From Lachnospiraceae bacterium (GTDB taxonomy: Bacteria; Bacillota_A; Clostridia; Lachnospirales; Lachnospiraceae): DNA of 61,491 nt. The position numbers were made by a program, and so were the translations under genes. This document shows, piece by piece, positions 24,525-32,889 of the stretch. The stretch is taken from positions 1 through 61,491 of the forward strand of contig JAGADM010000127.1 in NCBI GenBank assembly GCA_017613595.1. Direction: 5' to 3'. Position 1 is the stretch's first letter. The number at the start of each line of letters is the position of its first letter. A model generated the notes under the pieces. That model searched no databases, was not told the origin of the DNA, and saw only the letters and a program-made list of their open reading frames with translations.

Positions 24525-25001
24525 TCAGTATGTCACTTTTCCTGTAAGTCTGGAAATCTTTAATGTTACACTTCTCTTTCCATTCGTGATACGGATCTGC
24601 GTTACATAATCACTTCCACCGTTCGTCTGCGGTTTTAATCCGCCGGTCTGACGATCAAAATGGATTGCAATCGTAGAGGAAACCAGTTGCTCGGCTCCCG
24701 ATCCGATCTTCACGTACATTTTTACATTATGACCTTCCGCGCGGTTAATCTCCTTGCCGGCAGCAGAATATGCAATCACAGTAGCATCACTTCCGTTCTG
24801 ACGCAACTCGATATATGCGTCATCACGGCTTTGTGCTACAATCTGCGTACTCTGAAAAACACTCTTCGTATCCGCAGCCATTGACTTTACTCTCTGGCCA
24901 AGTAAGATTCCCATTGTTATCCCGATAATGGAAGCGAGAACTCCCATAATCGCAACGGTAACCATTACTTCAACCATTGTAAATCCATGATTCTTTTTCA
25001 T
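24525..25001 (-). CDS. Minor pilin / pseudopilin
   Basis: A 158-residue prepilin with leader MKKNHG and FTMVEVMVTVAIMGVLASI, giving a Phe+1 and Glu+5 mature end. The globular part is small and strand-rich (GspH/FimT-like), ending in KRSVTLKISRLTGKVTY. Expected to be cleaved by the prepilin peptidase encoded upstream and to join the pilus initiation complex. RBS AGGAGAGG, 13 bp from the next gene. Confidence 0.87.
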   Translation of the reverse strand: MKKNHGFTMVEVMVTVAIMGVLASIIGITMGILLGQRVKSMAADTKSVFQSTQIVAQSRDDAYIELRQNGSDATVIAYSAAGKEINRAEGHNVKMYVKIGSGAEQLVSSTIAIHFDRQTGGLKPQTNGGSDYVTQIRITNGKRSVTLKISRLTGKVTY

Positions 25002-25032
25002 ATAATCCTCTCCTCATTGGTTGCCGTTGTTA

Positions 25033-27087
25033 TTATTTCTTCTCGTAGTTACTGGTTCCAATCAAATTAAGACCTTTATTGTGCTCTTCATCGGCAATGA
25101 AACCTGAACCACCGCCGCTTCCGGAAGTGTTCGTAAATCTGGCTACGCCACCATTGAACAAATTATTGAAAATTAGATACTTGTAATCGGATTCAAGTAC
25201 ATTTCCGGTTCCACTCATTCTCTTTCCGACCTCATCCATAAAGGCCACAAGATTGTGCTTGTCAGCACTTGTATCCAATAACAGAAGCGACTTTCCGCTA
25301 CAGTATCCGGTATCTTTCTTAAATTCGACGTTAGCTGATGTAATTACTATACCACAATAATCTGCGCCATCAACATCCATATTGATTGTGATTTTATCCT
25401 TCGCCAAGACAAACGGACGCGACGAAACATTGACCGGATTCGGAATTGCTGTTCCGACAGAGGTAAAACCAAGCCAAAACTTAGGATTGCTTGTTCCGTT
25501 CAAAGTAACGCCATTGTAAGTTATTTCTCTTTGTGAGGAATTGCTATTTACATTTGCGCTACCCGGATCCAAGGAGTTTCCATTCCAACGATATTTTCCG
25601 TTTTTAATACTCTCACTGGAAACGGGGTTGCCCGAAACATAGCATTCGCACTTACCATTTTTTGTAGGCTCCAGATCAAGGAATTTTTCAAAATACTCTC
25701 CATCGACCATCTCAAGGAAGAACGGATCGTATGAATTCTTAAGGGTAACCGTCTGACCGTTCGAGTTGACAAACTGATTGGTTCTGGGTTTTGCTTTCAA
25801 CTCTTCATCAATAATATCGCCATTCGAATTCATCGCAAGCGAAATGTGTCCTTCAGCCGTGAGCGTTTTTGAAGGCGTAGTTTGCACTGTCACACGACCG
25901 TTTACAATATCGGTATCATACACTGCACTTGCTTCAGGTTCGTGCGTGCTTGAATTATATCTCATCTTCGCATAAACAATAGAGTGCCCGGATCCATAGT
26001 ACGGATTAGTACTTAAAGTTTTGTTGTACCAATCATACGGGAGTCCGGCTTTCGTCGTATTATTGACTGTTGTTTCAAACGAAAAATTTGAAGGCGCCGA
26101 CTGATTGGCGTTCTGTTTTGCCAACGAAGTATAATTTGTAGAGCTTGATTTTACATCCGAAGTCGAATCACTCGTAAAGAAGCAGATATCCTGGCACTTG
26201 AGGTTCGTCTTCTCGCTGATAACAAGATGAGAATTGCTTCCAATCAGAATGCGTCCTCTGATTTCAACATCCTGCCCGTCTACACTCGTAAGCTGCAAGC
26301 AGGAATGTCCGGTTATGATTACATTACCGTTAATGACGATATTGTCCCCAGAGAGAATCAGCGTCTGACGACCTGTAATATCCACCGCATCAGCATTTCC
26401 GCCATTCCAGTCATGCCAACCGAAGTAAACACAACCTTCCTGTTCCAAGTAACCACTTTCATTTGCATTTGAACTGGATTCACCTGCCGCCTTATAGATA
26501 TTTGCTCCCGATCCGGCGAACATGGAGTAGCTCGCCAAGGGGTACTTCTTCTTACTTGCGTACAAAGGAGCACTGATCGTAATATCGGTCTTTACATAGG
26601 AAACCATCTTGGTTGTCGGATGCTCATACTTAACCTCAACATCCTTAATCGTAATACCTTCGAGCTTGCCGCTGGCTCCGATTACCGATTCAATATCACC
26701 AATACTTAAAATCGTTCCGCCCTGAATAGCGTTGGCCTGTAATTTGGTGATAACACCGGTTTTATTGGCCGGAGTCAGTGAACCACTCGACGGATATGCT
26801 GTTCCCGTGATCAATTCGTATGTTTTTTTAACAAAGTTTACCGAGTCAGCGCCGTTGGTTGTCTCAGCCCATGCCTTTGCCGCATAATTCTGAAGGTTCA
26901 GTCGAACCGTATCGATAACGCTTTCGGCATCGTAATAGTTATCCGATGTCTGCTTATTCACTTCTCTTGACTGTAATCCGAGCAGCGATACGCGAAGCAT
27001 TGTCGATGTAAGTAAGAGACAGAACATAACACCGATTACAACGGTAATCAATGCAATACCTTTGTTGTCTCTATTCAATCTTTTCAT
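25033..27087 (-). CDS. Very large PilX-like minor pilin, candidate tip protein
   Basis: A 684-residue protein with the N-terminus MKRLNRDNKG followed by IALITVVIGVMFCLLLTSTMLR, the PilX/GspK-type start in which the usual FTLVE is replaced by an Ile/Ala-rich form without Glu5. The rest is a long Asn/Ser/Thr/Gly-rich external region with repeated strands (LILSGDNIVINGNVIITGHS, VEIRGRILIGSNSHLVIS), which suggests a beta-helix. It is four to five times the size of common minor pilins. GspK/PilX-like subunits cap pseudopili, so this is a good candidate for the adhesive tip. RBS AAGGAGAG. Confidence 0.8.
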   Translation of the reverse strand: MKRLNRDNKGIALITVVIGVMFCLLLTSTMLRVSLLGLQSREVNKQTSDNYYDAESVIDTVRLNLQNYAAKAWAETTNGADSVNFVKKTYELITGTAYPSSGSLTPANKTGVITKLQANAIQGGTILSIGDIESVIGASGKLEGITIKDVEVKYEHPTTKMVSYVKTDITISAPLYASKKKYPLASYSMFAGSGANIYKAAGESSSNANESGYLEQEGCVYFGWHDWNGGNADAVDITGRQTLILSGDNIVINGNVIITGHSCLQLTSVDGQDVEIRGRILIGSNSHLVISEKTNLKCQDICFFTSDSTSDVKSSSTNYTSLAKQNANQSAPSNFSFETTVNNTTKAGLPYDWYNKTLSTNPYYGSGHSIVYAKMRYNSSTHEPEASAVYDTDIVNGRVTVQTTPSKTLTAEGHISLAMNSNGDIIDEELKAKPRTNQFVNSNGQTVTLKNSYDPFFLEMVDGEYFEKFLDLEPTKNGKCECYVSGNPVSSESIKNGKYRWNGNSLDPGSANVNSNSSQREITYNGVTLNGTSNPKFWLGFTSVGTAIPNPVNVSSRPFVLAKDKITINMDVDGADYCGIVITSANVEFKKDTGYCSGKSLLLLDTSADKHNLVAFMDEVGKRMSGTGNVLESDYKYLIFNNLFNGGVARFTNTSGSGGGSGFIADEEHNKGLNLIGTSNYEKK

Positions 27088-27122
27088 CGGCGTCTCTCCT
27101 TTCTTATAATCTTTATGTCATA

Positions 27123-27767
27123 CTAGTTGTAATCCGCTTTGGTTCCGGTAATATGGACAAGCGGGGTGGTTGTCATGCTCTGACCTCCACGAAACACTTT
27201 AATGTCAACATCGTAATATGTCAGCACTCGAATTGCTACTGTCCCAAAAATCGCTTCCGTCGTTTTGGTTTCGGTTGATCCGTCCGATTTTTCAACAGTG
27301 ACTTCGGATTTTGTTTTGGTTGCATTCTTTTGATATGTCAGCAATACATCATAGGTCGTTCCGTCCATCTCAACGCCAAGAAACTTAAACGCGTAATTAC
27401 CGCTTGTCTGACCATCAAAGTTATATTCCGTACCGCTCTTCGTTACGGAACGTGTTGCCGTAGTCAAGTCCGAAAACAGTACTTCCGAAGCTGTTCCTGA
27501 AAAACCGGCCACAACGTAGAACCCGTCTGAAGGGAAATCGCACTGTCTTGCAACCTGTGACAACTCAAATCCTTTCACGGATTCCATCACGCCGTTCGCA
27601 ATGGTTGTTGCCGAGAGTTTGCGGCGAGACTTTGCATTAACGCGTGCAATCGCGACAAAGGAAGACAATATCGGCGGTACCAGAATGCTCAATATCGCTG
27701 CCGCAACCAACACCTCAACGAGTGTAAAACCTTTATTCTTCCGTTTCTTATTCTCGTTATCTCTCAC
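27123..27767 (-). CDS. Minor pilin, PilV/GspI-like
   Basis: A 214-residue prepilin with FTLVEVLVAAAILSILVPPIL and Glu+5. I place the start at the GTG at 27767: it gives a normal short leader (MRDNENKKRKNKG) and has AAAGGATGA upstream. An in-frame ATG at 27836 would create a 36-residue leader and abuts a GC hairpin. The mature region carries a PilV-like helix (ANGVMESVKGFE) and a strand-rich C-terminus. Encoded between the PilO-like gene and the large PilX-like gene. Confidence 0.8.
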   Translation of the reverse strand: MRDNENKKRKNKGFTLVEVLVAAAILSILVPPILSSFVAIARVNAKSRRKLSATTIANGVMESVKGFELSQVARQCDFPSDGFYVVAGFSGTASEVLFSDLTTATRSVTKSGTEYNFDGQTSGNYAFKFLGVEMDGTTYDVLLTYQKNATKTKSEVTVEKSDGSTETKTTEAIFGTVAIRVLTYYDVDIKVFRGGQSMTTTPLVHITGTKADYN

Positions 27768-27836
27768 GGTTTTCTCATCCTTTCTGTTTTGATTTTCATA
27801 TCTCCTCTTAAGGTCTCCGATTGAGGCCTTATCCAT

Positions 27837-27857
27837 CCCGGGGAGTCTCTCCCCGGG
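27837..27857 (-). repeat. Perfect 9-bp hairpin in the pilus operon
   Basis: CCCGGGGAG and CTCCCCGGG separated by 3 nt, between the pilO-like gene and the minor pilin gene. There is no T run, so it is more likely an mRNA processing or stability element dividing the assembly genes from the minor pilin genes than a terminator. Confidence 0.7.
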
Positions 27858-27892
27858 TAGGATAAAGCGGTAATCTTATTAGATTGCCTTCC

Positions 27893-28672
27893 TTAATTGT
27901 TATTCTCGGTATTTCTACCCGGTCTCGGAGTAGGGGTAGGAGTCGGAGTCGGAGTATTGGTCGGTCCGAAGATGTTCGGAATCTTCGTTTCAACCGTAGG
28001 CTTCGTAACCGGTGCCGGTTCATTTGAACCATTCTGAACATTCCAGAAATAAATCATGACCTTTCCGCTTACAAATCCATTTGTCGCATCCATCTTAGCC
28101 GTTATCGATTGGATTGTCTTCGGGGACGGATCAAGATAAATCTTATTAATCATATCTTTGAATGCTTTATATGAGTTTGTTCCATAAAGCGTATCAATTG
28201 CAGACAAACCAAACCAATAAGATGTTGTTATTTCTGTATGGTTTTCCTGATTCCAGTTAATTGTTCCGCTGATATTCTTATCATAAAGGGTTTCCGTCAA
28301 AGCATACTTAGGGAAGTTGTACATCTCTTCATATGGAAGCAACTGCCATTCATTGAGATACAAGATGAGGTTCTCATAAGAATACTCCGAGGGGTAGTCC
28401 TTTGCACCGCGAACAATTATGTTACCCTTATCGTCCTTGATTCCTTCCTTAAGGGCTTCCTCCATCTTTGCCATCTCGCTTCGAAGCTTATCTTCATCAA
28501 CGTTATAAACATTCTTCTCTAAGCGTTCCTGAAGAGTCGCGCTCTCAGCATCATAGTTCTTCTTCTCATCCATTGCCTTACGGAAATAGAACTGGAATAC
28601 ACAAAAAGCAAGAATTCCACCAAGTGCTATAAGAAGAATTGTGATATCTCTTTTCGATACTTTCATCGTCAT
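27893..28672 (-). CDS. PilO-like pilus alignment protein
   Basis: A 259-residue bitopic protein: short cytoplasmic start, membrane helix (about residues 10-28), a coiled coil (about 35-80), an alpha/beta domain, and a Thr/Pro-rich C-terminal tail of about 30 residues. Topology and position directly after the PilM-PilN gene match PilO. It would pair with the PilN half of that protein to link the cytoplasmic PilM ring to the extracytoplasmic pilus base. The Thr/Pro tail is not usual for PilO and may span the wall. Assignment is by synteny and topology; sequence identity to known PilO is not obvious. Confidence 0.7.
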   Translation of the reverse strand: MTMKVSKRDITILLIALGGILAFCVFQFYFRKAMDEKKNYDAESATLQERLEKNVYNVDEDKLRSEMAKMEEALKEGIKDDKGNIIVRGAKDYPSEYSYENLILYLNEWQLLPYEEMYNFPKYALTETLYDKNISGTINWNQENHTEITTSYWFGLSAIDTLYGTNSYKAFKDMINKIYLDPSPKTIQSITAKMDATNGFVSGKVMIYFWNVQNGSNEPAPVTKPTVETKIPNIFGPTNTPTPTPTPTPRPGRNTENNN

Positions 28673-28674
28673 GA

Positions 28675-30732
28675 TTAGTTATCCTCCTTCTTCTTATCGT
28701 TCTTCTTGTTATCGGCCTTAGCGTCTTCCTTAGCATTCTCCTGACGCTCAGCTTCTTCCTTAGCCTTTCTTTCGGCTTCGGCTTCTCTTTCCTTCTCTTC
28801 CTTCGCGAGTTCTTCCTCGATTCCGCTCAGATACTCCTTGGAATCGCATGCCGGATTATATGCACATGTTATAGTGAACTTAACTTCCGTATAGAAGAAA
28901 TCAGCGGGATCAATTTCATCAAGAGAAGTCTTCTCCTTGCCTTCATCCTCGTCATCCATCGCCTTTACGATTCGGCCAAGGACAATCTTCTCATTCTTTT
29001 TTTCAGAAAGAAGCTCCTGCTTCTTCTCCTCTACAAGATCTTCAAGTAGAACCTTATCGCCTTCGTCATTAAGGACAAAACCATCACGATCAGCTCGTTC
29101 CTCATACTTCGCAATTGCTTCCTGAATCTCTTTTTCAAGCAACTTTTCAAGGATAGCATCATACTCCGGTCTAAGTCCATAAGTCTCAGTAAATTCAGAA
29201 GCGCTGACAGCTATAATCGTTTTAAAATCTCGAATCTGCAGGAATACCGTCGCAGCCTCTTCTTTGGATGCACATATTACATCAAGCGTTACGCCTTTAT
29301 CTACATCCGCAGAAAGCTGTATCGTTTTAAAGCCCGTAGGCATCTTCTGCTCAAGCTCATTAATGAACTGCGTTAAGAGACGGTTATCGTTCGAACCGGT
29401 TATAGCCAATTGAGCAGCTATATCATTGTATGTCGTGGAAGCCTTTTCGTACGCTTGCTTCAACTGTTCAACATACTTGCTTCTTTCAACCTCTGCCTTC
29501 AGATCTTCATTCTTCTTCTTCGCATTCGTTACGCTTACCCGACCAACAACGAAGAGTGTTGCGGCAATTGCTGCGCAGGCAATGAAGATTGCAATCGGCA
29601 AAACAAGCGATGTCTGTTTCTCACCTTTCAGAAGGTCTTCGGAAAGGAGCTGAAGCGGCGCATAAGATGCGCCGATTGCCGCAGCATATACACGCATCGA
29701 TTCAAGTGCCGTGAAGTTCGGAGAACCGGTACGGATGTTGTCAAGTCCGGTATACTTCTGAACCTTGTAACCGAGTTCGTTTGAAAGGAGATCATCCATT
29801 CCGACGAAGTCAGCACCGATACCTACAAGGTATACGTTCTCAATTGCAGCGTTATCATTACGGGATACAAAGTACTCAAGAATTCGTCCAACATTACCGA
29901 TGAAATAACGAAGGTTCTCGGTGATCATGATTCGTGACATCATCATCTCATCGGAAGTATCTTCCTTCTCCTGATAGTCTACGTCAACATTCAGGTAACG
30001 ACGCAGGCAGCGCTCCTTTGTAAATACAACAGTAGCATCCGCATAGGAGAGATTCTCACCGTATACATCAAGTTCGGTTACGTTCTCGATGGCGCCGTTA
30101 ACACCATGAGGAACGGAACGCTGAAGCATGATCTCGCCGTTCTTGACAATCGTAACAAGAGAAGTATGCTCATCGATTTTAATGATTGCGTTTACGCCCG
30201 AAGCTACTTCCTGGCGCACAACCTGGAAGATACTGTTTCCGACATAATCCATCGCACGGATGTGCATTCCGAGAGAACGAGCAAGGTCGATGTATGAGGT
30301 TGTAACATCATTCGGTACTGCCAACAGCGCCAGACGATACTGCTTAACACCTTCCTCTTCGGTCTTTCCGAGAATGTTGTAAACCAGATGGTACTGGTTC
30401 ATATCTACCGGGAAATAATCCGCGGCATTGGCCGTAATCAGAGGCAGGATCTGCTTCGGCTTACAAAGCGGTATCCGTGCTTCACGGTTTGCGATTCGGC
30501 TGGATGCCACGGTAAACACAAGACTCTCCGTCCGGATATCCCGTTTCCGCAGTTCAGCCTTCAAGTTAATGATGAAGTCTTCGTTTCTGGTAATAACACC
30601 GTCCTGCACCATGTCCTTCGGCGTTTCAAGAGAAAACGCATGATAAATCTTCGGAGACTTAACCTGATAGTCAATCTCCACAACACGCGTCATGCCCTGG
30701 CCGATTTCCATTGATAGCACTTTTCCTGCCAT
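28675..30732 (-). CDS. PilM-PilN fusion protein
   Basis: A 685-residue protein joining two pilus assembly subunits. Residues 1 to about 375 form an actin-like PilM domain (MAGKVLSMEIGQGMTRVVEID, a phosphate-1-like motif; later YLVGIGADFVGMDDLL). A single membrane helix follows (around residues 380-402), then a coiled coil and ferredoxin-like PilN region (TGFKTIQLSADVDKGVTLDVI), a long charged insertion, and a Lys/Glu tail. In most bacteria PilM and PilN are separate and bind through a short PilN N-terminal peptide; fusion would make that contact permanent. Start at 30732 after AAAGGG. One codon gap to the PilO-like gene. Confidence 0.85.
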   Translation of the reverse strand: MAGKVLSMEIGQGMTRVVEIDYQVKSPKIYHAFSLETPKDMVQDGVITRNEDFIINLKAELRKRDIRTESLVFTVASSRIANREARIPLCKPKQILPLITANAADYFPVDMNQYHLVYNILGKTEEEGVKQYRLALLAVPNDVTTSYIDLARSLGMHIRAMDYVGNSIFQVVRQEVASGVNAIIKIDEHTSLVTIVKNGEIMLQRSVPHGVNGAIENVTELDVYGENLSYADATVVFTKERCLRRYLNVDVDYQEKEDTSDEMMMSRIMITENLRYFIGNVGRILEYFVSRNDNAAIENVYLVGIGADFVGMDDLLSNELGYKVQKYTGLDNIRTGSPNFTALESMRVYAAAIGASYAPLQLLSEDLLKGEKQTSLVLPIAIFIACAAIAATLFVVGRVSVTNAKKKNEDLKAEVERSKYVEQLKQAYEKASTTYNDIAAQLAITGSNDNRLLTQFINELEQKMPTGFKTIQLSADVDKGVTLDVICASKEEAATVFLQIRDFKTIIAVSASEFTETYGLRPEYDAILEKLLEKEIQEAIAKYEERADRDGFVLNDEGDKVLLEDLVEEKKQELLSEKKNEKIVLGRIVKAMDDEDEGKEKTSLDEIDPADFFYTEVKFTITCAYNPACDSKEYLSGIEEELAKEEKEREAEAERKAKEEAERQENAKEDAKADNKKNDKKKEDN

Positions 30733-30887
30733 GTTGGTTCCCTTTCGAATTGCTTGGCAATTCTTCCTTCCCTTAATCAATTTCGTGTGACTGTCCGCAT
30801 CCTCTTGTTTACGAACGCCGCATTAATTAACTTACTACTATATAATCTGACGAAACGTCAGTTATATTCAATCTCACTCGGTACGGC

Positions 30888-31688
30888 TTATCCGAAAACT
30901 TTATCCAGTCCGGTAAAATGCCAGTACCAATCAATAAATCTGTACCCCCACAACACCGCAATCAGAATTCCTGCAGAGAGATACGGTCCCATTGCCAGGG
31001 TTCGCCCCTGCTTCGATACCTTCATGCGGATCGGATGAATGATTGCTCCGATAATGCATCCGACGAAGAACGAAAGCAATGACAGCTTCCATCCAATCAG
31101 AAATCCGGATGCCGCAAGGAGTTTTACATCTCCTCCTCCCATCGCTTTACATAAGTAAAGGATGCCCGCAATAACGCTTGTTACAAAAAAGCCTGCTATA
31201 TACAGCCAAATATCCGGACTCTTCACAAAGAATATCCGGTAGATAAGATTCACTGCCCCGAGACAGAATATAAAAACATTAAATCCGAACGGGATAATGA
31301 ATGTTCGAAAATCTATTACACTCAATGCCAGAAGCGCGGATGCCATCAAGCAATAAAGAATGCTTTCCAGAAGGGAGGTCCGATCTTCAAATCCGTGAAC
31401 CAGAAAGATCAGTACAAATATAATCCCGTTGGTCGCTTCCACGACCGGATACTGTGCTGAAATCTTTGCCCCGCACTTACGGCACTTTCCGCGAAGACAC
31501 AGCCAACTGAAAAGCGGAATCAGGTCAAACCAGCGGAGCTGATATCCGCATGTCATACAATGAGACCGCTGTTTGGAAAGACTCTGCCCGAGGGGGATCC
31601 GGTAGATGCATACATTCAAAAAACTTCCGATTACGATGCCATATAGGAAGACGAATGCATATATTACAATTATGACTGCGGCATCCAC
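30888..31688 (-). CDS. pilD: Prepilin peptidase / leader methyltransferase
   Basis: A 266-residue multi-helix membrane protease of the A24 family. The N-terminal domain carries two CxxC pairs (CMTCGYQLRW and CRKCGAKI) as in bifunctional PilD enzymes that also N-methylate Phe+1. Catalytic aspartates are seen in SVIDFRTFIIP and in the GGGDVKLLAA motif. It should process all FTLVE/FSLVE prepilins in this operon. Confidence 0.93.
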   Translation of the reverse strand: MDAAVIIVIYAFVFLYGIVIGSFLNVCIYRIPLGQSLSKQRSHCMTCGYQLRWFDLIPLFSWLCLRGKCRKCGAKISAQYPVVEATNGIIFVLIFLVHGFEDRTSLLESILYCLMASALLALSVIDFRTFIIPFGFNVFIFCLGAVNLIYRIFFVKSPDIWLYIAGFFVTSVIAGILYLCKAMGGGDVKLLAASGFLIGWKLSLLSFFVGCIIGAIIHPIRMKVSKQGRTLAMGPYLSAGILIAVLWGYRFIDWYWHFTGLDKVFG

Positions 31689-31756
31689 CGTACCTTCACC
31701 CCGATTTTCTCATATAATATGGTCAATTCTTCATTATTCTGAATTGGCCGTCCCCT

Positions 31757-32173
31757 CTATGACCATGCGGCAGAGAGTTTAGGCATTAGATCCTCTCCGT
31801 CTGGCGGCAAAATTGTCACCGTATAGGTCTTATTCTTGTATTTCTTTGAAATAGGCTTTGCTGTTTGATATTGATTTCCGAAATGTTCTTTGAGTATTGT
31901 CTCAACCTCAGTTGCATTCGCAATTGCTGTATTCATCTGAATCCCAGTATTGCTAAAGGTAACCAATACCTGACCACTGATATCATACTCGCCGGTATAG
32001 ACGACAATTTCCGCAGCACGATATATCTCACCCGCTGCGGATTCATCCCTTTGTATTCGCGTCTTCTCTATATAACTAAGATATGCCGGTGTTAAGATGC
32101 CAACAAGCGCCGCCATGATCGCGATTACTACAATCAATTCTACGAGGGAGAAGCCACGGTTACCATTTCTCAT
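31757..32173 (-). CDS. Second major-type pilin
   Basis: A 138-residue type IVa-like prepilin with leader MRNGNRG and FSLVELIVVIAIMAALVGI. It is a paralogue of the pilin encoded directly upstream: both continue with PAYLSY-V/I-EKTR, and both have a late SKKY-x-x-K-x-YTV segment. It lacks the cysteine pair of its paralogue and has a sequon-like NAT near residue 86. Start chosen at 32173, with AAGGAG upstream; a GTG at 32182 is too close to that site. Confidence 0.88.
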   Translation of the reverse strand: MRNGNRGFSLVELIVVIAIMAALVGILTPAYLSYIEKTRIQRDESAAGEIYRAAEIVVYTGEYDISGQVLVTFSNTGIQMNTAIANATEVETILKEHFGNQYQTAKPISKKYKNKTYTVTILPPDGEDLMPKLSAAWS

Positions 32174-32230
32174 ATAACGCACTCTCCTTCTTAGGTTTTA
32201 ACTGGAAACATATCTAAGATATTATATCCC

Positions 32231-32256
32231 ACGCAGGTGGGTTGCCCCACCTGCGT
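32231..32256 (-). repeat. Perfect 11-bp stem-loop downstream of pilA
   Basis: ACGCAGGTGGG pairs with CCCACCTGCGT; on the transcribed strand the loop is GCAA, a stable GNRA tetraloop. There is no T run after it. Such stems commonly protect abundant upstream transcripts from 3' exonucleases, which would raise PilA above its operon neighbours. Confidence 0.75.
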
Positions 32257-32354
32257 GATAGGGAATCAGGACTTCATATCTTCTAGCCTAAAAGCTTCTC
32301 ATGCCTTGTGGCACGAAATCCTATGCAATCAGAACTATTCTTTCAGTTGAGAGA

Positions 32355-32768
32355 TTAGTTCCAGCTACCAGTTACAGTAAGAGCAGCGCCATCGTTTGCT
32401 GCAGCACCAACGGAAACCGTGTAACTCTTGGAACCGTACTTCTTAGACTTAATGTTGAACTTCTTGTCAGCATATGTGTCTTTCATAGCCTCAGTGAATG
32501 CACACTTAGAGGTATCAATGGTAGCAATCGTAGTTCCGTTACCGAATGTGAAGGTGATGCCGCCAGCCTTAAGCTCATCATAAACACAGATGTCAGCAGC
32601 AGATACTTCAATCGTATGACGAACTTCTTCAGCCATGTTCTCATCAGTACCACGACGAGTCTTCTCAACGTAGCTCAGATAAGCGGGAGCCAGAATACCA
32701 ACCAATACAGCCATGATCGCTACTACAACGATCAACTCAACGAGTGAAAAACCTTTGTTCTTGTTCAT
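32355..32768 (-). CDS. pilA: Major type IV pilin
   Basis: A 137-residue prepilin with a short leader MNKNKG and FSLVELIVVVAIMAVLVGI, Phe+1 and Glu+5. Two cysteines (about residues 61 and 89) could form the disulfide that closes the D-region. A sequon-like NGT lies at 77-79. It is probably the main structural subunit: it has the shortest leader, a strong GGAGGAA site, a hairpin attenuator before it and a protective stem after it. Confidence 0.9.
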   Translation of the reverse strand: MNKNKGFSLVELIVVVAIMAVLVGILAPAYLSYVEKTRRGTDENMAEEVRHTIEVSAADICVYDELKAGGITFTFGNGTTIATIDTSKCAFTEAMKDTYADKKFNIKSKKYGSKSYTVSVGAAANDGAALTVTGSWN

Positions 32769-32850
32769 AGAAACATTCCTCCATTTTCATATAATATTAG
32801 TTTTCTAAAATCCGGTTACGGTTCCTCATTCCGCAACCTTCTATCTTAAA

Positions 32851-32877
32851 CAACTGCCGTCCCTATTCCGGCGGTTG
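32851..32877 (-). terminator. Weak hairpin between pilC and pilA
   Basis: CAAC/GTTG and GCCG/CGGC arms with single mismatches, followed by TTTAAG on the minus strand. Likely an attenuator or processing site separating assembly-motor genes from pilin genes. Confidence 0.5.
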
Positions 32878-32889
32878 CTTAATTCAAAG

